This document shows, one piece after another, positions 1-6,190 of a stretch of 17,429 nucleotides of DNA. The notes below the pieces were generated by a model. That model made no database searches. It had not been told where the DNA came from and was given only the letters and a program-made list of their open reading frames with translations. Made by a program: the position numbers and the translations under genes. This DNA is from an uncultured Blautia sp. (GTDB lineage: Bacteria > Bacillota > Clostridia > Lachnospirales > Lachnospiraceae). The DNA is taken from positions 1 through 17,429 of the forward strand of contig CAKRRG010000058.1 in assembly GCA_934394545.1 (NCBI GenBank), written 5' to 3'. Position 1 is the first letter of the stretch. Each line of letters begins with the position of its first letter.

Positions 1-14
1 TCAAAAGAACATAT

Positions 15-1013
15 TTAATTTGAAGGGGTATTACTTGCAGATGTCTTTGTTACGCCTGCTAAATGGAGCGTAACATTAAATACTCTGTTGTCTCCATCTA
101 CAACAGAACTAATACAATCCGCATCTGTGCCTTCCAACCATACATATACACGTAAAGGAACACCTTCATAATTTGCTTCTGTAAGTGGTGTAGCATTATT
201 GCCTTTCACATAATTTAAACCATCTTTTGTAACTGCAAAATTCTTTGTGACACCATTATCTGTCCACTCATAATTTGTTTCACTAATATGTGGATAAGAG
301 GCTAACTTTGTACTTGTTTCATCGGCAACAACACTCCATCCTTCCGTTGCATTTACATCATTGCCTTTTCCTGTAGGATTTGCAGGAGCATAAACTAATA
401 CAAGATGTTCGTCGTCACCGTCTCCGACTGAGAGACCTACTCTAATAGAAGCAGCAACTTTATCAGAAACCGCAACAGATTTATTATCTTGATCTTTTAC
501 AGTTACCTGAATTGCTCCTCCGTCTGCGCTTCCATCCAAAAAGACATCACAGGTTCCTGTATTCGTTAATGTATATAGTATATAAGCCGCAACAACATGT
601 GTATAATATACTTCTCCATTTTCGGCTGTATACTGTCCTATAAGAGTATTCCCTTTATCATCTTTATCCCATGTAGGATACATATAACTGGAAACTTTCA
701 TTCCAGAAGTCCACGCTTTTGGTATCCACCAGTTTTTAAAATTTTCTGTAGACGCAGGACTGATTTTATGACCATTTGTCGCAGAATACAACGCCTGATC
801 ACTACCATGGTCTAATGGTTCTCCATATTTAACAATCTGAAGCATAAAGCCGTTTGCCTCTGCTGCAATTGATGTTGCCCTTCCTTCAACTTTATTGTTT
901 GATACATACCAGGCATAGGTAGCTGATGAAAGAGAAATAAATGCAACTATGACTGATAAAATACTTGCAAATAATCTGTATTTTAATTGTTTGATGTTAT
1001 TTTGAGATACCAC
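15..1013 (-). CDS. Secreted surface protein with SipW-type signal peptide, TasA/camelysin-like (gene 1)
   Basis: This is a predicted exported surface or fibre protein of 332 residues. I chose the GTG start at 1013-1011 because AGGAGG sits 7 nt upstream; the longer reading from 1097 would run through intergenic hairpins. Residues 7-33 form a basic-hydrophobic signal peptide ending in TYAWYVSNN (32-40), the pattern of substrates of SipW-type signal peptidases. Near the C-terminus, residues 290-308 carry VYVWLEGTDADC, which matches the membrane protein at 2220-3233 (IVIWMDGDDPEC). A second shared stretch is the segment ending in LVLVYAP. The protein has two Cys, one in TGTCDVFLDG and one in DADC, so an extracytoplasmic disulfide is possible. 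It is last in the PilZ-led cluster, 114 nt after the related gene at 1128-1943 and separated from it by strong hairpins. In known systems such proteins form matrix fibres; that role here is inference. No sortase motif is visible. Confidence 0.75.
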   Translation of the reverse strand: MVSQNNIKQLKYRLFASILSVIVAFISLSSATYAWYVSNNKVEGRATSIAAEANGFMLQIVKYGEPLDHGSDQALYSATNGHKISPASTENFKNWWIPKAWTSGMKVSSYMYPTWDKDDKGNTLIGQYTAENGEVYYTHVVAAYILYTLTNTGTCDVFLDGSADGGAIQVTVKDQDNKSVAVSDKVAASIRVGLSVGDGDDEHLVLVYAPANPTGKGNDVNATEGWSVVADETSTKLASYPHISETNYEWTDNGVTKNFAVTKDGLNYVKGNNATPLTEANYEGVPLRVYVWLEGTDADCISSVVDGDNRVFNVTLHLAGVTKTSASNTPSN

Positions 1014-1040
1014 CTTTATTCCTCCTAATTTTTTTATCAA

Positions 1041-1108
1041 ATATTCCAAAAAGTAGGAAACAGTTCCTACGCTTTGGAATATTCCCCTGTGCCACAACCA
1101 CAGGGGAA
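1041..1108 (-). other. Two strong hairpins between gene 2 and gene 1
   Basis: In the minus-strand RNA two hairpins stand back to back between the two surface-protein genes. The first has perfect 10-bp arms, TTCCCCTGTG and CACAGGGGAA (1082-1091 with 1099-1108), and a 7-nt loop, GUUGUGG. The second has a 10-bp outer helix, ATATTCCAAA with TTTGGAATAT (1041-1050 with 1073-1082), and a 7-bp inner helix, GTAGGAA with TTCCTAC (1053-1059 with 1064-1070). They share one base, so one closing pair must open. Neither is followed by a U tract, so they are unlikely to be simple terminators. They may protect the 3' end of gene 2 mRNA, set the ratio of the two proteins, or take part in a loop-loop contact. 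The gene 1 ribosome site (about 1021-1026) is outside the stems. Confidence 0.7.
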
Positions 1109-1127
1109 ATACGTTTTAATTCAATAC

Positions 1128-1943
1128 TTATTTAGTGAAACCGTTCTCGTAGTCATTTCCCTCAACACCTGCTACCTTAGGTGTTGCACTCAGAGCAAAG
1201 TTAATTTTTGCATCCTTTAAATTAGGAAGATTATCAGTAAAGATTGTACCGTAATCACCATCATAGAATACGGTAACTTTCACTTCAGTTGCAGTACCAT
1301 TAACAGTTTCTAATAAAGCCTTTGTAGATCCAGCCTTCTTTGTCCATGCCGGGTCAGCATTAGAACTAGAAGCAGGATCATATGCTACTTGATTTGTCCA
1401 CAGTTCCCAGTTATCTCCACATGTAAATAGAACACCTACAGCTCCTACAATCTTTGCATCATTAGTAACAGCAGATACATTTACGCTGTCAACTTTTAAA
1501 TTAGTAAATTCACCCTGACTGGTATTTACATAAACAGAAGTTGTTTTGATATATCCATTAGTTTCTGGCTCTGTTACATTATAGTATTTACCAGTAGATA
1601 ATGCAGCGTCTGCTTTCTTTGCATAAGAAGTTTCCCATGTAATTTCACTCGCCTTTTTATCAGATTGAATAGTAGTTGATACAGGACGAACCGGATATAA
1701 TGTTGCATTAAGGTTATCAATTGTTGTTGAAGTGCTACCTGCTGTAATAGCTGTTTTGTTATCGATTTGCAGGAATGCGGCATTTGACTGTGCGGTAATA
1801 TTACCAACGTCTGCTGTTACCTGATTGTTACTTACAAACCAAGCATACGTACTTGATCCCAGCGCTACAGCGGCAACGCATACCATGGCAATCGCTGCAC
1901 CCAGTTGTTTTTTTAGTGTTTTTACACTTTTTGTTTCTGTCAT
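1128..1943 (-). CDS. Secreted surface protein with SipW-type signal peptide, TasA/camelysin-like (gene 2)
   Basis: This 271-residue protein is a predicted exported surface protein. The ATG at 1943-1941 has GGGAGG 5 nt upstream. Residues 8-33 are a Lys-rich then hydrophobic signal sequence leading into STYAWFVSNNQV (31-42). This is almost the same as in gene 1, and both continue with a spaced Ile-x-Ala...Asn...Leu-Gln-Ile pattern (49-60 here). The rest is rich in Thr, Ser, Asn and Ala and looks like a beta-rich extracellular domain. VTVFYDGDYGTIFTDNL (223-239) sits where gene 1 and the membrane protein carry VWxEGxDxxC, but it lacks the Cys; the only Cys after the signal region is C175. Upstream lies a 276-nt structured leader after the membrane-protein gene. 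A major matrix or fibre subunit processed by a SipW-type peptidase is the best guess, but polymerisation cannot be read from sequence. Confidence 0.75.
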   Translation of the reverse strand: MTETKSVKTLKKQLGAAIAMVCVAAVALGSSTYAWFVSNNQVTADVGNITAQSNAAFLQIDNKTAITAGSTSTTIDNLNATLYPVRPVSTTIQSDKKASEITWETSYAKKADAALSTGKYYNVTEPETNGYIKTTSVYVNTSQGEFTNLKVDSVNVSAVTNDAKIVGAVGVLFTCGDNWELWTNQVAYDPASSSNADPAWTKKAGSTKALLETVNGTATEVKVTVFYDGDYGTIFTDNLPNLKDAKINFALSATPKVAGVEGNDYENGFTK

Positions 1944-2219
1944 ATTTTCCTCCCATTTACGTTCTTTCAGGACTGAACATGGACTTTTCAGAGTAAAAAT
2001 ATATTCATGTTCCTTGCCATCAGTTCATGCTCTCACCGGGCCCGGTTAAAAGAGTTTCTCCTCAATCCGTTTTCCGGTGAGGATATCAACTCATAGCAAG
2101 TCTTCGAATATGGCTTCCGCTCCTTTTGGTCGTTTCAATTACTGAAAGATTTAGCCTCTTCTAAAAGGCTTGTTAAAATGTAATAATTTATATAAACAGT
2201 GGTTGTGGCACTGCTCATA
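1944..2219 (-). other. Structured 276-nt intercistronic leader ahead of gene 2
   Basis: No gene is seen here. In transcription order it holds several structures. The first is a small hairpin at 2197-2213. The second is a weak 7-bp stem at 2153-2170, AGCC...GGCT. The third is an 8-bp inverted repeat, CTCACCGG with CCGGTGAG (2032-2039 with 2074-2081). Overlapping it is a perfect 12-bp palindrome, ACCGGGCCCGGT, at 2035-2046. The last is a 7-bp repeat, GAACATG with CATGTTC (1975-1981 with 2006-2012). The gene 2 ribosome site (1948-1954) lies outside these arms. I found no convincing sigma-A promoter and no match to the conserved core of the known c-di-GMP riboswitches. It may be a processing or regulatory leader within one transcript. 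Confidence 0.5.
2197..2213 (-). other. Small hairpin with loop complementary to the 1082-1108 loop
   Basis: In the minus-strand RNA this reads CAGUG-CCACAAC-CACUG: a 5-bp stem with a 7-nt loop, 6 nt past the stop of the membrane-protein gene. The loop is the exact reverse complement of the GUUGUGG loop of the hairpin at 1082-1108. Because both loops are closed by GUG/CAC, the complementarity covers 13 nt. A U-rich stretch (UUUAUAUAAAUUAUU) follows, so a weak terminator is the alternative reading. Confidence 0.6.
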
Positions 2220-3233
2220 TCACTTGTTGCGCCTGGTATCCCAGGTAATCTCTTTATCGGAATAGTAACTGTCATTTGGTGCTTCATTACCAGCTGCATT
2301 AATTGGTTTATCACCTGACAGTGTATCTTTAATATCTTTGACAAACTTCCATACAAGGCTTGTCTCATCCTCATAATCTGCATCAATGTGCATACTGAAC
2401 TGTACACTGCCACCGATAATGGAATCTACACATTCCGGATCATCACCATCCATCCAGATTACAATCGTATAGCGGTCAACATTCCCAACAAGAAAGTCAG
2501 GCTCTTCATATGTACAAACCACTTCATCCGATTCAAAACTCGTACACCCAGGCTCAGCGCCTCCATCTGAGGCCGGCTCCGCGTACACTACCCTTTCTCC
2601 GTTACGCCAAACCGCCACCCTGACTGCATTCTCAGCGCCTTTCGCACAGGAATCCAATGTAATCCTAGCCTTATATCCCAGATCTTCCTTACCTGCATTA
2701 CGCACATAATATGTGTAAGCCATGTAATTCTTGCCATTATGATTTCCTTCTTCTGCATCAATGTTATCTGGAAGATCCTCAATAGAAATATTGGTAGCAT
2801 CCTGTACCGTACTTGCAGTAAGACGGGCAGTTGCTTTCTCAAAATTACCGGTATCGGAAATACTGATACCCTTACGATATAATTCAAGACGGTTCAGGTT
2901 AATTGTAAAATTGCCCATCTTCTCCTGCATGAATGCGGTAATAAACAAAATCGCAACCAGAAGCATTAAACCCATAAGAAGAAGGTGTAATTTGTCTAAC
3001 TGAAGGAGCGCTGCCCCAATCCTGCGGCGTCTTCGGTGAGGCATATACATGCTGACAATGTCTTCGGGGTCAACATCCTTCCCATACTTGCTCATAATCT
3101 CTTCCAGTTCTTCGATTCGAATGATCTGGTCTGTCTTCTTCCGTCTGCCAAAGCGTTTCTTTGATTTCTTCGTCTCCTGATTTTCGGAATTATCAGGAAA
3201 TTGTGCTTCCTGTTTATTCTTATTTTTCTTCAT
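2220..3233 (-). CDS. Single-pass membrane protein with TasA-like extracytoplasmic domain
   Basis: This 337-residue protein has no name I recognise. Residues 1-80 are cytoplasmic and very basic (RRRRR at 67-71). A membrane segment follows at about 82-102, then a 235-residue outer domain. The outer domain carries IVIWMDGDDPECVDSIIGG (257-275) and VRVAVWRNGE...VVYAEP (204-220). These match the two landmarks in the secreted gene 1 product, so I infer a shared TasA/camelysin-like beta-sandwich. It lacks TYAWF at the membrane exit, so it probably stays anchored. Cysteines are at 196, 230, 240 and 268. Its ATG lies 2 nt after the stop of the PilZ gene, with only a weak ribosome site, so translation is probably coupled. 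A base or assembly anchor for the secreted subunits that senses or transmits the PilZ state is an inference from order, topology and similarity. Confidence 0.65.
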   Translation of the reverse strand: MKKNKNKQEAQFPDNSENQETKKSKKRFGRRKKTDQIIRIEELEEIMSKYGKDVDPEDIVSMYMPHRRRRRIGAALLQLDKLHLLLMGLMLLVAILFITAFMQEKMGNFTINLNRLELYRKGISISDTGNFEKATARLTASTVQDATNISIEDLPDNIDAEEGNHNGKNYMAYTYYVRNAGKEDLGYKARITLDSCAKGAENAVRVAVWRNGERVVYAEPASDGGAEPGCTSFESDEVVCTYEEPDFLVGNVDRYTIVIWMDGDDPECVDSIIGGSVQFSMHIDADYEDETSLVWKFVKDIKDTLSGDKPINAAGNEAPNDSYYSDKEITWDTRRNK

Positions 3234-3235
3234 AG

Positions 3236-3919
3236 CTACAGTCTATATCTTTTCTTTACATAAGCTACATAATTCTGCATTTCATTGCGCTCTTCCTGAT
3301 CTGCAAAGCGTAATTGAATACCAGCAACAAAGCGGAAGTTTCCTCCCTTAGGAACCTCACGGATCCAACAGACTACCCCGACAACTTCACGTTCCGGTAC
3401 TCCTGCTGATGCCGTCCCAATTCTTGGAAGAGTAAAAATACAAGTCTCGCCTATATCAAACCAGTGATTTAAATATACCGCAAGACCACCATTTGAAATA
3501 TCCATGGTTTCTCCGGATTCTTTGTCAATCTCACCTTCGGAATTTAATGCCCAGGTATCCTGCATATACTGGATTGGTAAAGCCACCTTCATACGGATAT
3601 CCACACGCTTTATAAACTGCCGCTGTTCCGTTACGCGGCGGACTTTCCAGTAATGACGGATTCCTGACTTCACCACATCGTCTACATAACCGGCAACAAT
3701 ACCCGCGTCTTCTCCGTCACCATATTGAAATAACAATTTCTGATTATCATCCGGCTCCAGCGCCTTTCCCCCGACCATGGGGATAGATACAAGAAAAGCA
3801 GATTCATCTAATGATTTGTTAAAGGTACATATCATATTAAATTTCGGTTCCTGACCGATGGGGACATCAAATGCTATTCGAAGCTTCGTTCCCGGATTTA
3901 TCTTAAGTGTTCCTGCCAT
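3236..3919 (-). CDS. PilZ-domain protein with YcgR-like N-terminal domain, probable c-di-GMP receptor
   Basis: This 227-residue cytoplasmic protein has an N-terminal beta-rich domain (about 1-92), as in YcgR-type flagellar-brake proteins, and a PilZ domain (about 95-220). The second half of the PilZ signature is clear: D140-I-S142-N-G-G145, matching (D/N)xSxxG. The first half is unusual. The arginines read R100-Q-F-I-K-R105-V-D-I-R109, so RxxxR is met only by R105/R109, or else the usual pair is one residue too far apart. The family's late strand is present as RFVAGIQLRF (196-205). It is the first gene after the promoter at 3985-4013 and is coupled by 2 nt to the membrane-protein gene. Most YcgR-like proteins act on motility; here the partners are surface proteins. 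C-di-GMP binding is likely but not certain given the arginine spacing. Confidence 0.85.
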   Translation of the reverse strand: MAGTLKINPGTKLRIAFDVPIGQEPKFNMICTFNKSLDESAFLVSIPMVGGKALEPDDNQKLLFQYGDGEDAGIVAGYVDDVVKSGIRHYWKVRRVTEQRQFIKRVDIRMKVALPIQYMQDTWALNSEGEIDKESGETMDISNGGLAVYLNHWFDIGETCIFTLPRIGTASAGVPEREVVGVVCWIREVPKGGNFRFVAGIQLRFADQEERNEMQNYVAYVKKRYRL

Positions 3920-3967
3920 GTCTCACCCTCAGCTTATTCCCTTTTCTGTTGGGAATTCTTTTCTATC

Positions 3968-3986
3968 ATACTAATTTTTTTAGTAT
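3968..3986. promoter_or_regulatory. Palindrome over the transcription start of the PilZ cluster
   Basis: A perfect 7-bp inverted repeat, ATACTAA with TTAGTAT and a 5-nt spacer, begins inside the -10 box at 3985-3990 and covers the expected start point. This is a typical place for a repressor site. It is AT-only apart from one G or C per arm, so chance cannot be excluded. No U tract follows, so it is not a usual terminator. Confidence 0.45.
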
Positions 3987-4013
3987 TATAACAAATCTTG
4001 CTTTTTTAGTCTA
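3985..4013 (-). promoter_or_regulatory. Sigma-A-type promoter of the PilZ/surface-protein cluster
   Basis: On the minus strand TAGACT (4013-4008; 4 of 6 to TTGACA) is separated by exactly 17 nt from a perfect TATAAT (3990-3985). Transcription should start near 3978, giving a leader of about 60 nt before the PilZ ATG. Nothing in the 143-nt gap after yqfD looks like a strong terminator, so read-through from yqfCD is also possible. Confidence 0.7.
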
Positions 4014-4062
4014 TATACTTTTTCACAATTATTTCCAGAATATTTTATAAATCTCCCACTAT

Positions 4063-5262
4063 TTAAGGCGTGGTTTCTGAAACGACTGGCTGTCTTGTTC
4101 CGCAGACTTCATCCACCGTTAAAGTACCTTTTGTAACACAACTTGTGCCGTCTATGATAGTTGATACGTCTGAATCCACGATTTGGATCTCACGTTCCAA
4201 AAGCTGTTTCTGGTAGCGCTTAAACTGCGTGGCCGCCTTATTTTCTGCCTGTTTTTTGGTATAGACCATTTTCTGAAGCTTATAGGGTGTCCGCGTGATT
4301 TTTCCAAGCGAAATAGGAAGAACAAAATTCTCTGTGATTTTCCAAGGCAATTCTTCTGCAGAAGTGAAATATCCGGTCTCTTCTGATGTATCCGCCCCCA
4401 AAATCCAGTTTCCAACATGAAGGTACCAACTGATTTTCGGACTGCCATTCGGAAGCTTTTTTTCATAAGATAAGGGAAATTCCTGATAATAAGCAATTTG
4501 ATGGCGCACATAGATATCCGCATCGGCAGCCACGTATTCCATACGTACCATCTCCTGACTGTCATTCAGGATTGGCACTTCACCAGATACCAGAATATCT
4601 CCTTGCTTGCAAATATCTCCTGTTTTAACCTGTGGAGTTCCATTTCTGATAACCATATTCACAATTTTCCCATCCAGGTCAGAAATCAGATTGCATGGAG
4701 ATTTCGTTTGCCGGATATCTTCTGTGAGATTTTCTTCCTGGATGGTAAGGAGAAGACGGGTACCCTGAACTCTGGCGGAAACAAAAGTAATATCCGGGTA
4801 ATTTTTCCTGAGAAGGTCGGCAATCCGGGTGCAATTGACCTGATTTTTACTGATTCCATGGGTAATTCCCTGCTGATTCAGAAATTCCAGAAGCTGTGGG
4901 GTGGAATTTTTTACATTTCCATCAATGTGGATGTTCCAGATGTGACCGGAAAGCCAGAACAACACGATGACACAAAGAAGGAACCCGGCTATAAAGCACT
5001 TGCGTTTTTGGCTTCTGTACAGCCAAAACGGCAGACCTCTTTTTTTCAAAATATGGATACGGACTCTGGTTTTTCTATGTATAGGAATGAGTTTTCGGAA
5101 ATCATTTATGGAAATGCGAGTGGTTATGGTTTTTTCTGATTGATGACGGATTTTTTCCAAAGAGACAGCTCTGGCGTGGCACAAATTCAGGAAGCGTTCC
5201 AGCTGGTCACCGGATACTGAAATTTCTAAAAATCCATGGAGTATTTTTTCGGGGTCCTTCAT
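4063..5262 (-). CDS. yqfD: Sporulation protein YqfD
   Basis: The product is 399 residues, close to the roughly 400 of the family. I chose the ATG at 5262-5260 because GGAGG (5277-5273) lies just upstream; a longer reading to 5292 would swallow that site and overlap yqfC. It has a basic N-terminal domain (1-88), one membrane segment (about 89-107), then an outer region that matches the YqfD family by its N-Q-x-G-I...I-R-x-x-Y-P-D-I pattern after the membrane (129-158). In Bacillus, YqfD is made under sigma-E control in the mother cell and is linked to engulfment and forespore signalling. It follows yqfC by 22 nt, the usual order. Its presence supports a spore-forming host. Confidence 0.9.
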   Translation of the reverse strand: MKDPEKILHGFLEISVSGDQLERFLNLCHARAVSLEKIRHQSEKTITTRISINDFRKLIPIHRKTRVRIHILKKRGLPFWLYRSQKRKCFIAGFLLCVIVLFWLSGHIWNIHIDGNVKNSTPQLLEFLNQQGITHGISKNQVNCTRIADLLRKNYPDITFVSARVQGTRLLLTIQEENLTEDIRQTKSPCNLISDLDGKIVNMVIRNGTPQVKTGDICKQGDILVSGEVPILNDSQEMVRMEYVAADADIYVRHQIAYYQEFPLSYEKKLPNGSPKISWYLHVGNWILGADTSEETGYFTSAEELPWKITENFVLPISLGKITRTPYKLQKMVYTKKQAENKAATQFKRYQKQLLEREIQIVDSDVSTIIDGTSCVTKGTLTVDEVCGTRQPVVSETTP

Positions 5263-5284
5263 TTTAATCTCGCCTCCATTAATA

Positions 5285-5551
5285 TCAAACACGTTCTAAC
5301 ATTACAGCCGTAATGTTACCCCTTATTTCCATTTCCAAAGCATTGTAATGAAATATTTCCAGATTTTTTCCCTGAAGGATCACACGCCCCCGGCAGGTAA
5401 CCACAATCAATTTTTCGCTTGTATAGGACAAGATGCTTTTATAATTTTCAATCAATACCTGCGCCGATCCGATTATGGTTATGATAGGGGCTTTACAGGA
5501 CAGGTCACCAGGAAGTTCCATTGCTGTCATAAAGCGTTCTGATACAGACAT
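5285..5551 (-). CDS. yqfC: Sporulation protein YqfC (YabP/YqfC family)
   Basis: This is an 88-residue protein of the YabP/YqfC family, small beta-rich sporulation proteins. The family pattern is visible as a short basic N-terminus, IEL-type strands (IITIIGSAQVLIENYKSILS, 23-42) and a repeat-like tail, LIVVTCRGRVILQGKNLEI (48-66). It is first in the yqfC-yqfD pair. The ATG at 5551-5549 is preceded by GGGAGG with 8-nt spacing, and that ribosome site is the 3' arm of a terminator-like hairpin. The family is usually under sigma-E; I could not find a sigma-E promoter I trust in the 87-nt gap. Confidence 0.9.
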   Translation of the reverse strand: MSVSERFMTAMELPGDLSCKAPIITIIGSAQVLIENYKSILSYTSEKLIVVTCRGRVILQGKNLEIFHYNALEMEIRGNITAVMLERV

Positions 5552-5593
5552 AAAAAAAGCCTCCCGGTCTTTATCTCTAGCTTATGCGGGAGG
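5552..5593 (-). terminator. Terminator hairpin that contains the yqfC ribosome site
   Basis: On the minus strand CCTCCCG (5593-5587) pairs with CGGGAGG (5566-5560) across a 20-nt loop and is followed by C and seven T, directly before the yqfC ATG. It can end the dus/DUF2284 transcript. The GGGAGG in the 3' arm is also the yqfC ribosome site, so any read-through RNA would hide that site. On the plus strand the same stem is followed by TTTTCTTTT (5594-5602), so it could work both ways. Confidence 0.65.
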
Positions 5594-5638
5594 TTTTCTT
5601 TTCATTCTATATTATGATGATGAAGATTGCTCTTCTTA

Positions 5639-6178
5639 TCAGCGAAAAAGCACCAGGGAAAACCACAGAATGGTGTTTCCACCAAGGTTATATTCCATGG
5701 AATGACGCTCTACCAGTTCATTTACTACTACTCCATGGCTTTCCAGACATGGATGCATCTTCTCCGGGAAGCGGCAAGGCTTTCCCTCTAAGTAGGCGCA
5801 GTGTTCGCAAAGATCACAGGATTCTGTAGACAGGGTAAAGGTCTCAAATCCTTCTCCTTTTAAAAATCCGGCAACCTTCGTAGTAAGCTCCTCATGTGCA
5901 TCTCTGGTAGCAAGCATTTCCGCCATGTTCATTACATCGGAAACCTCTGCCACACTGGAAAAAAGGATGCCATTTGGATAACTGTGGATTCGATTCCCAC
6001 ATTCTTCCAGGCTTCCCACAGCAGGGGGACAGGCCCATGTGGTCCCATAGCGCTCACACTCCTGCTTGCAGATGATCCGCACCCGCTCCCGCACTTCTAT
6101 TTCAGCCGTATCCACAAGGCGGTATTCATAGATCGGATACTGGGATATAAATTCTTCAAAACGATCTGTATTTAACAT
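5639..6178 (-). CDS. DUF2284 cysteine-rich, probable metal-binding protein
   Basis: This is a 179-residue cytoplasmic protein of the DUF2284 family, annotated only as predicted metal-binding. Two cysteine groups are visible. The N-terminal one is C37, C41, C50 and C60, including the family hallmark WACPPAVGSLEEC (48-60). The C-terminal one is ferredoxin-like, C121-x2-C124-x2-C127 with C135 and C144 further on. The latter suggests an Fe-S cluster, but that is inference. The ATG at 6178-6176 has AGAGG about 7 nt upstream. It starts 12 nt after the tRNA-dihydrouridine synthase, so the two are co-transcribed. The terminator-like hairpin before yqfC ends this unit. The substrate or reaction is unknown. 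Confidence 0.85.
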   Translation of the reverse strand: MLNTDRFEEFISQYPIYEYRLVDTAEIEVRERVRIICKQECERYGTTWACPPAVGSLEECGNRIHSYPNGILFSSVAEVSDVMNMAEMLATRDAHEELTTKVAGFLKGEGFETFTLSTESCDLCEHCAYLEGKPCRFPEKMHPCLESHGVVVNELVERHSMEYNLGGNTILWFSLVLFR

Positions 6179-6190
6179 GTTATTCCTCTT

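Noticed and set aside
1944..2219. Possible c-di-GMP riboswitch before gene 2
   Set aside because: The conserved cores of the two known c-di-GMP riboswitch classes (such as the GCAAACC and GACGCAAAGCC-type segments of class I) are not present, in spite of the PilZ context.
2135..2413. Small minus-strand frame (92 codons) crossing the end of the membrane-protein gene
   Set aside because: It is out of frame with the real gene for most of its length, lacks a ribosome site, and ends within a structured leader.
5552..5638. Sigma-E promoter for yqfC
   Set aside because: CATAAGCT-like and ATAATATA-like boxes occur, but their spacing (about 21 nt) does not fit the known 14 to 16 nt, so I do not call a promoter.
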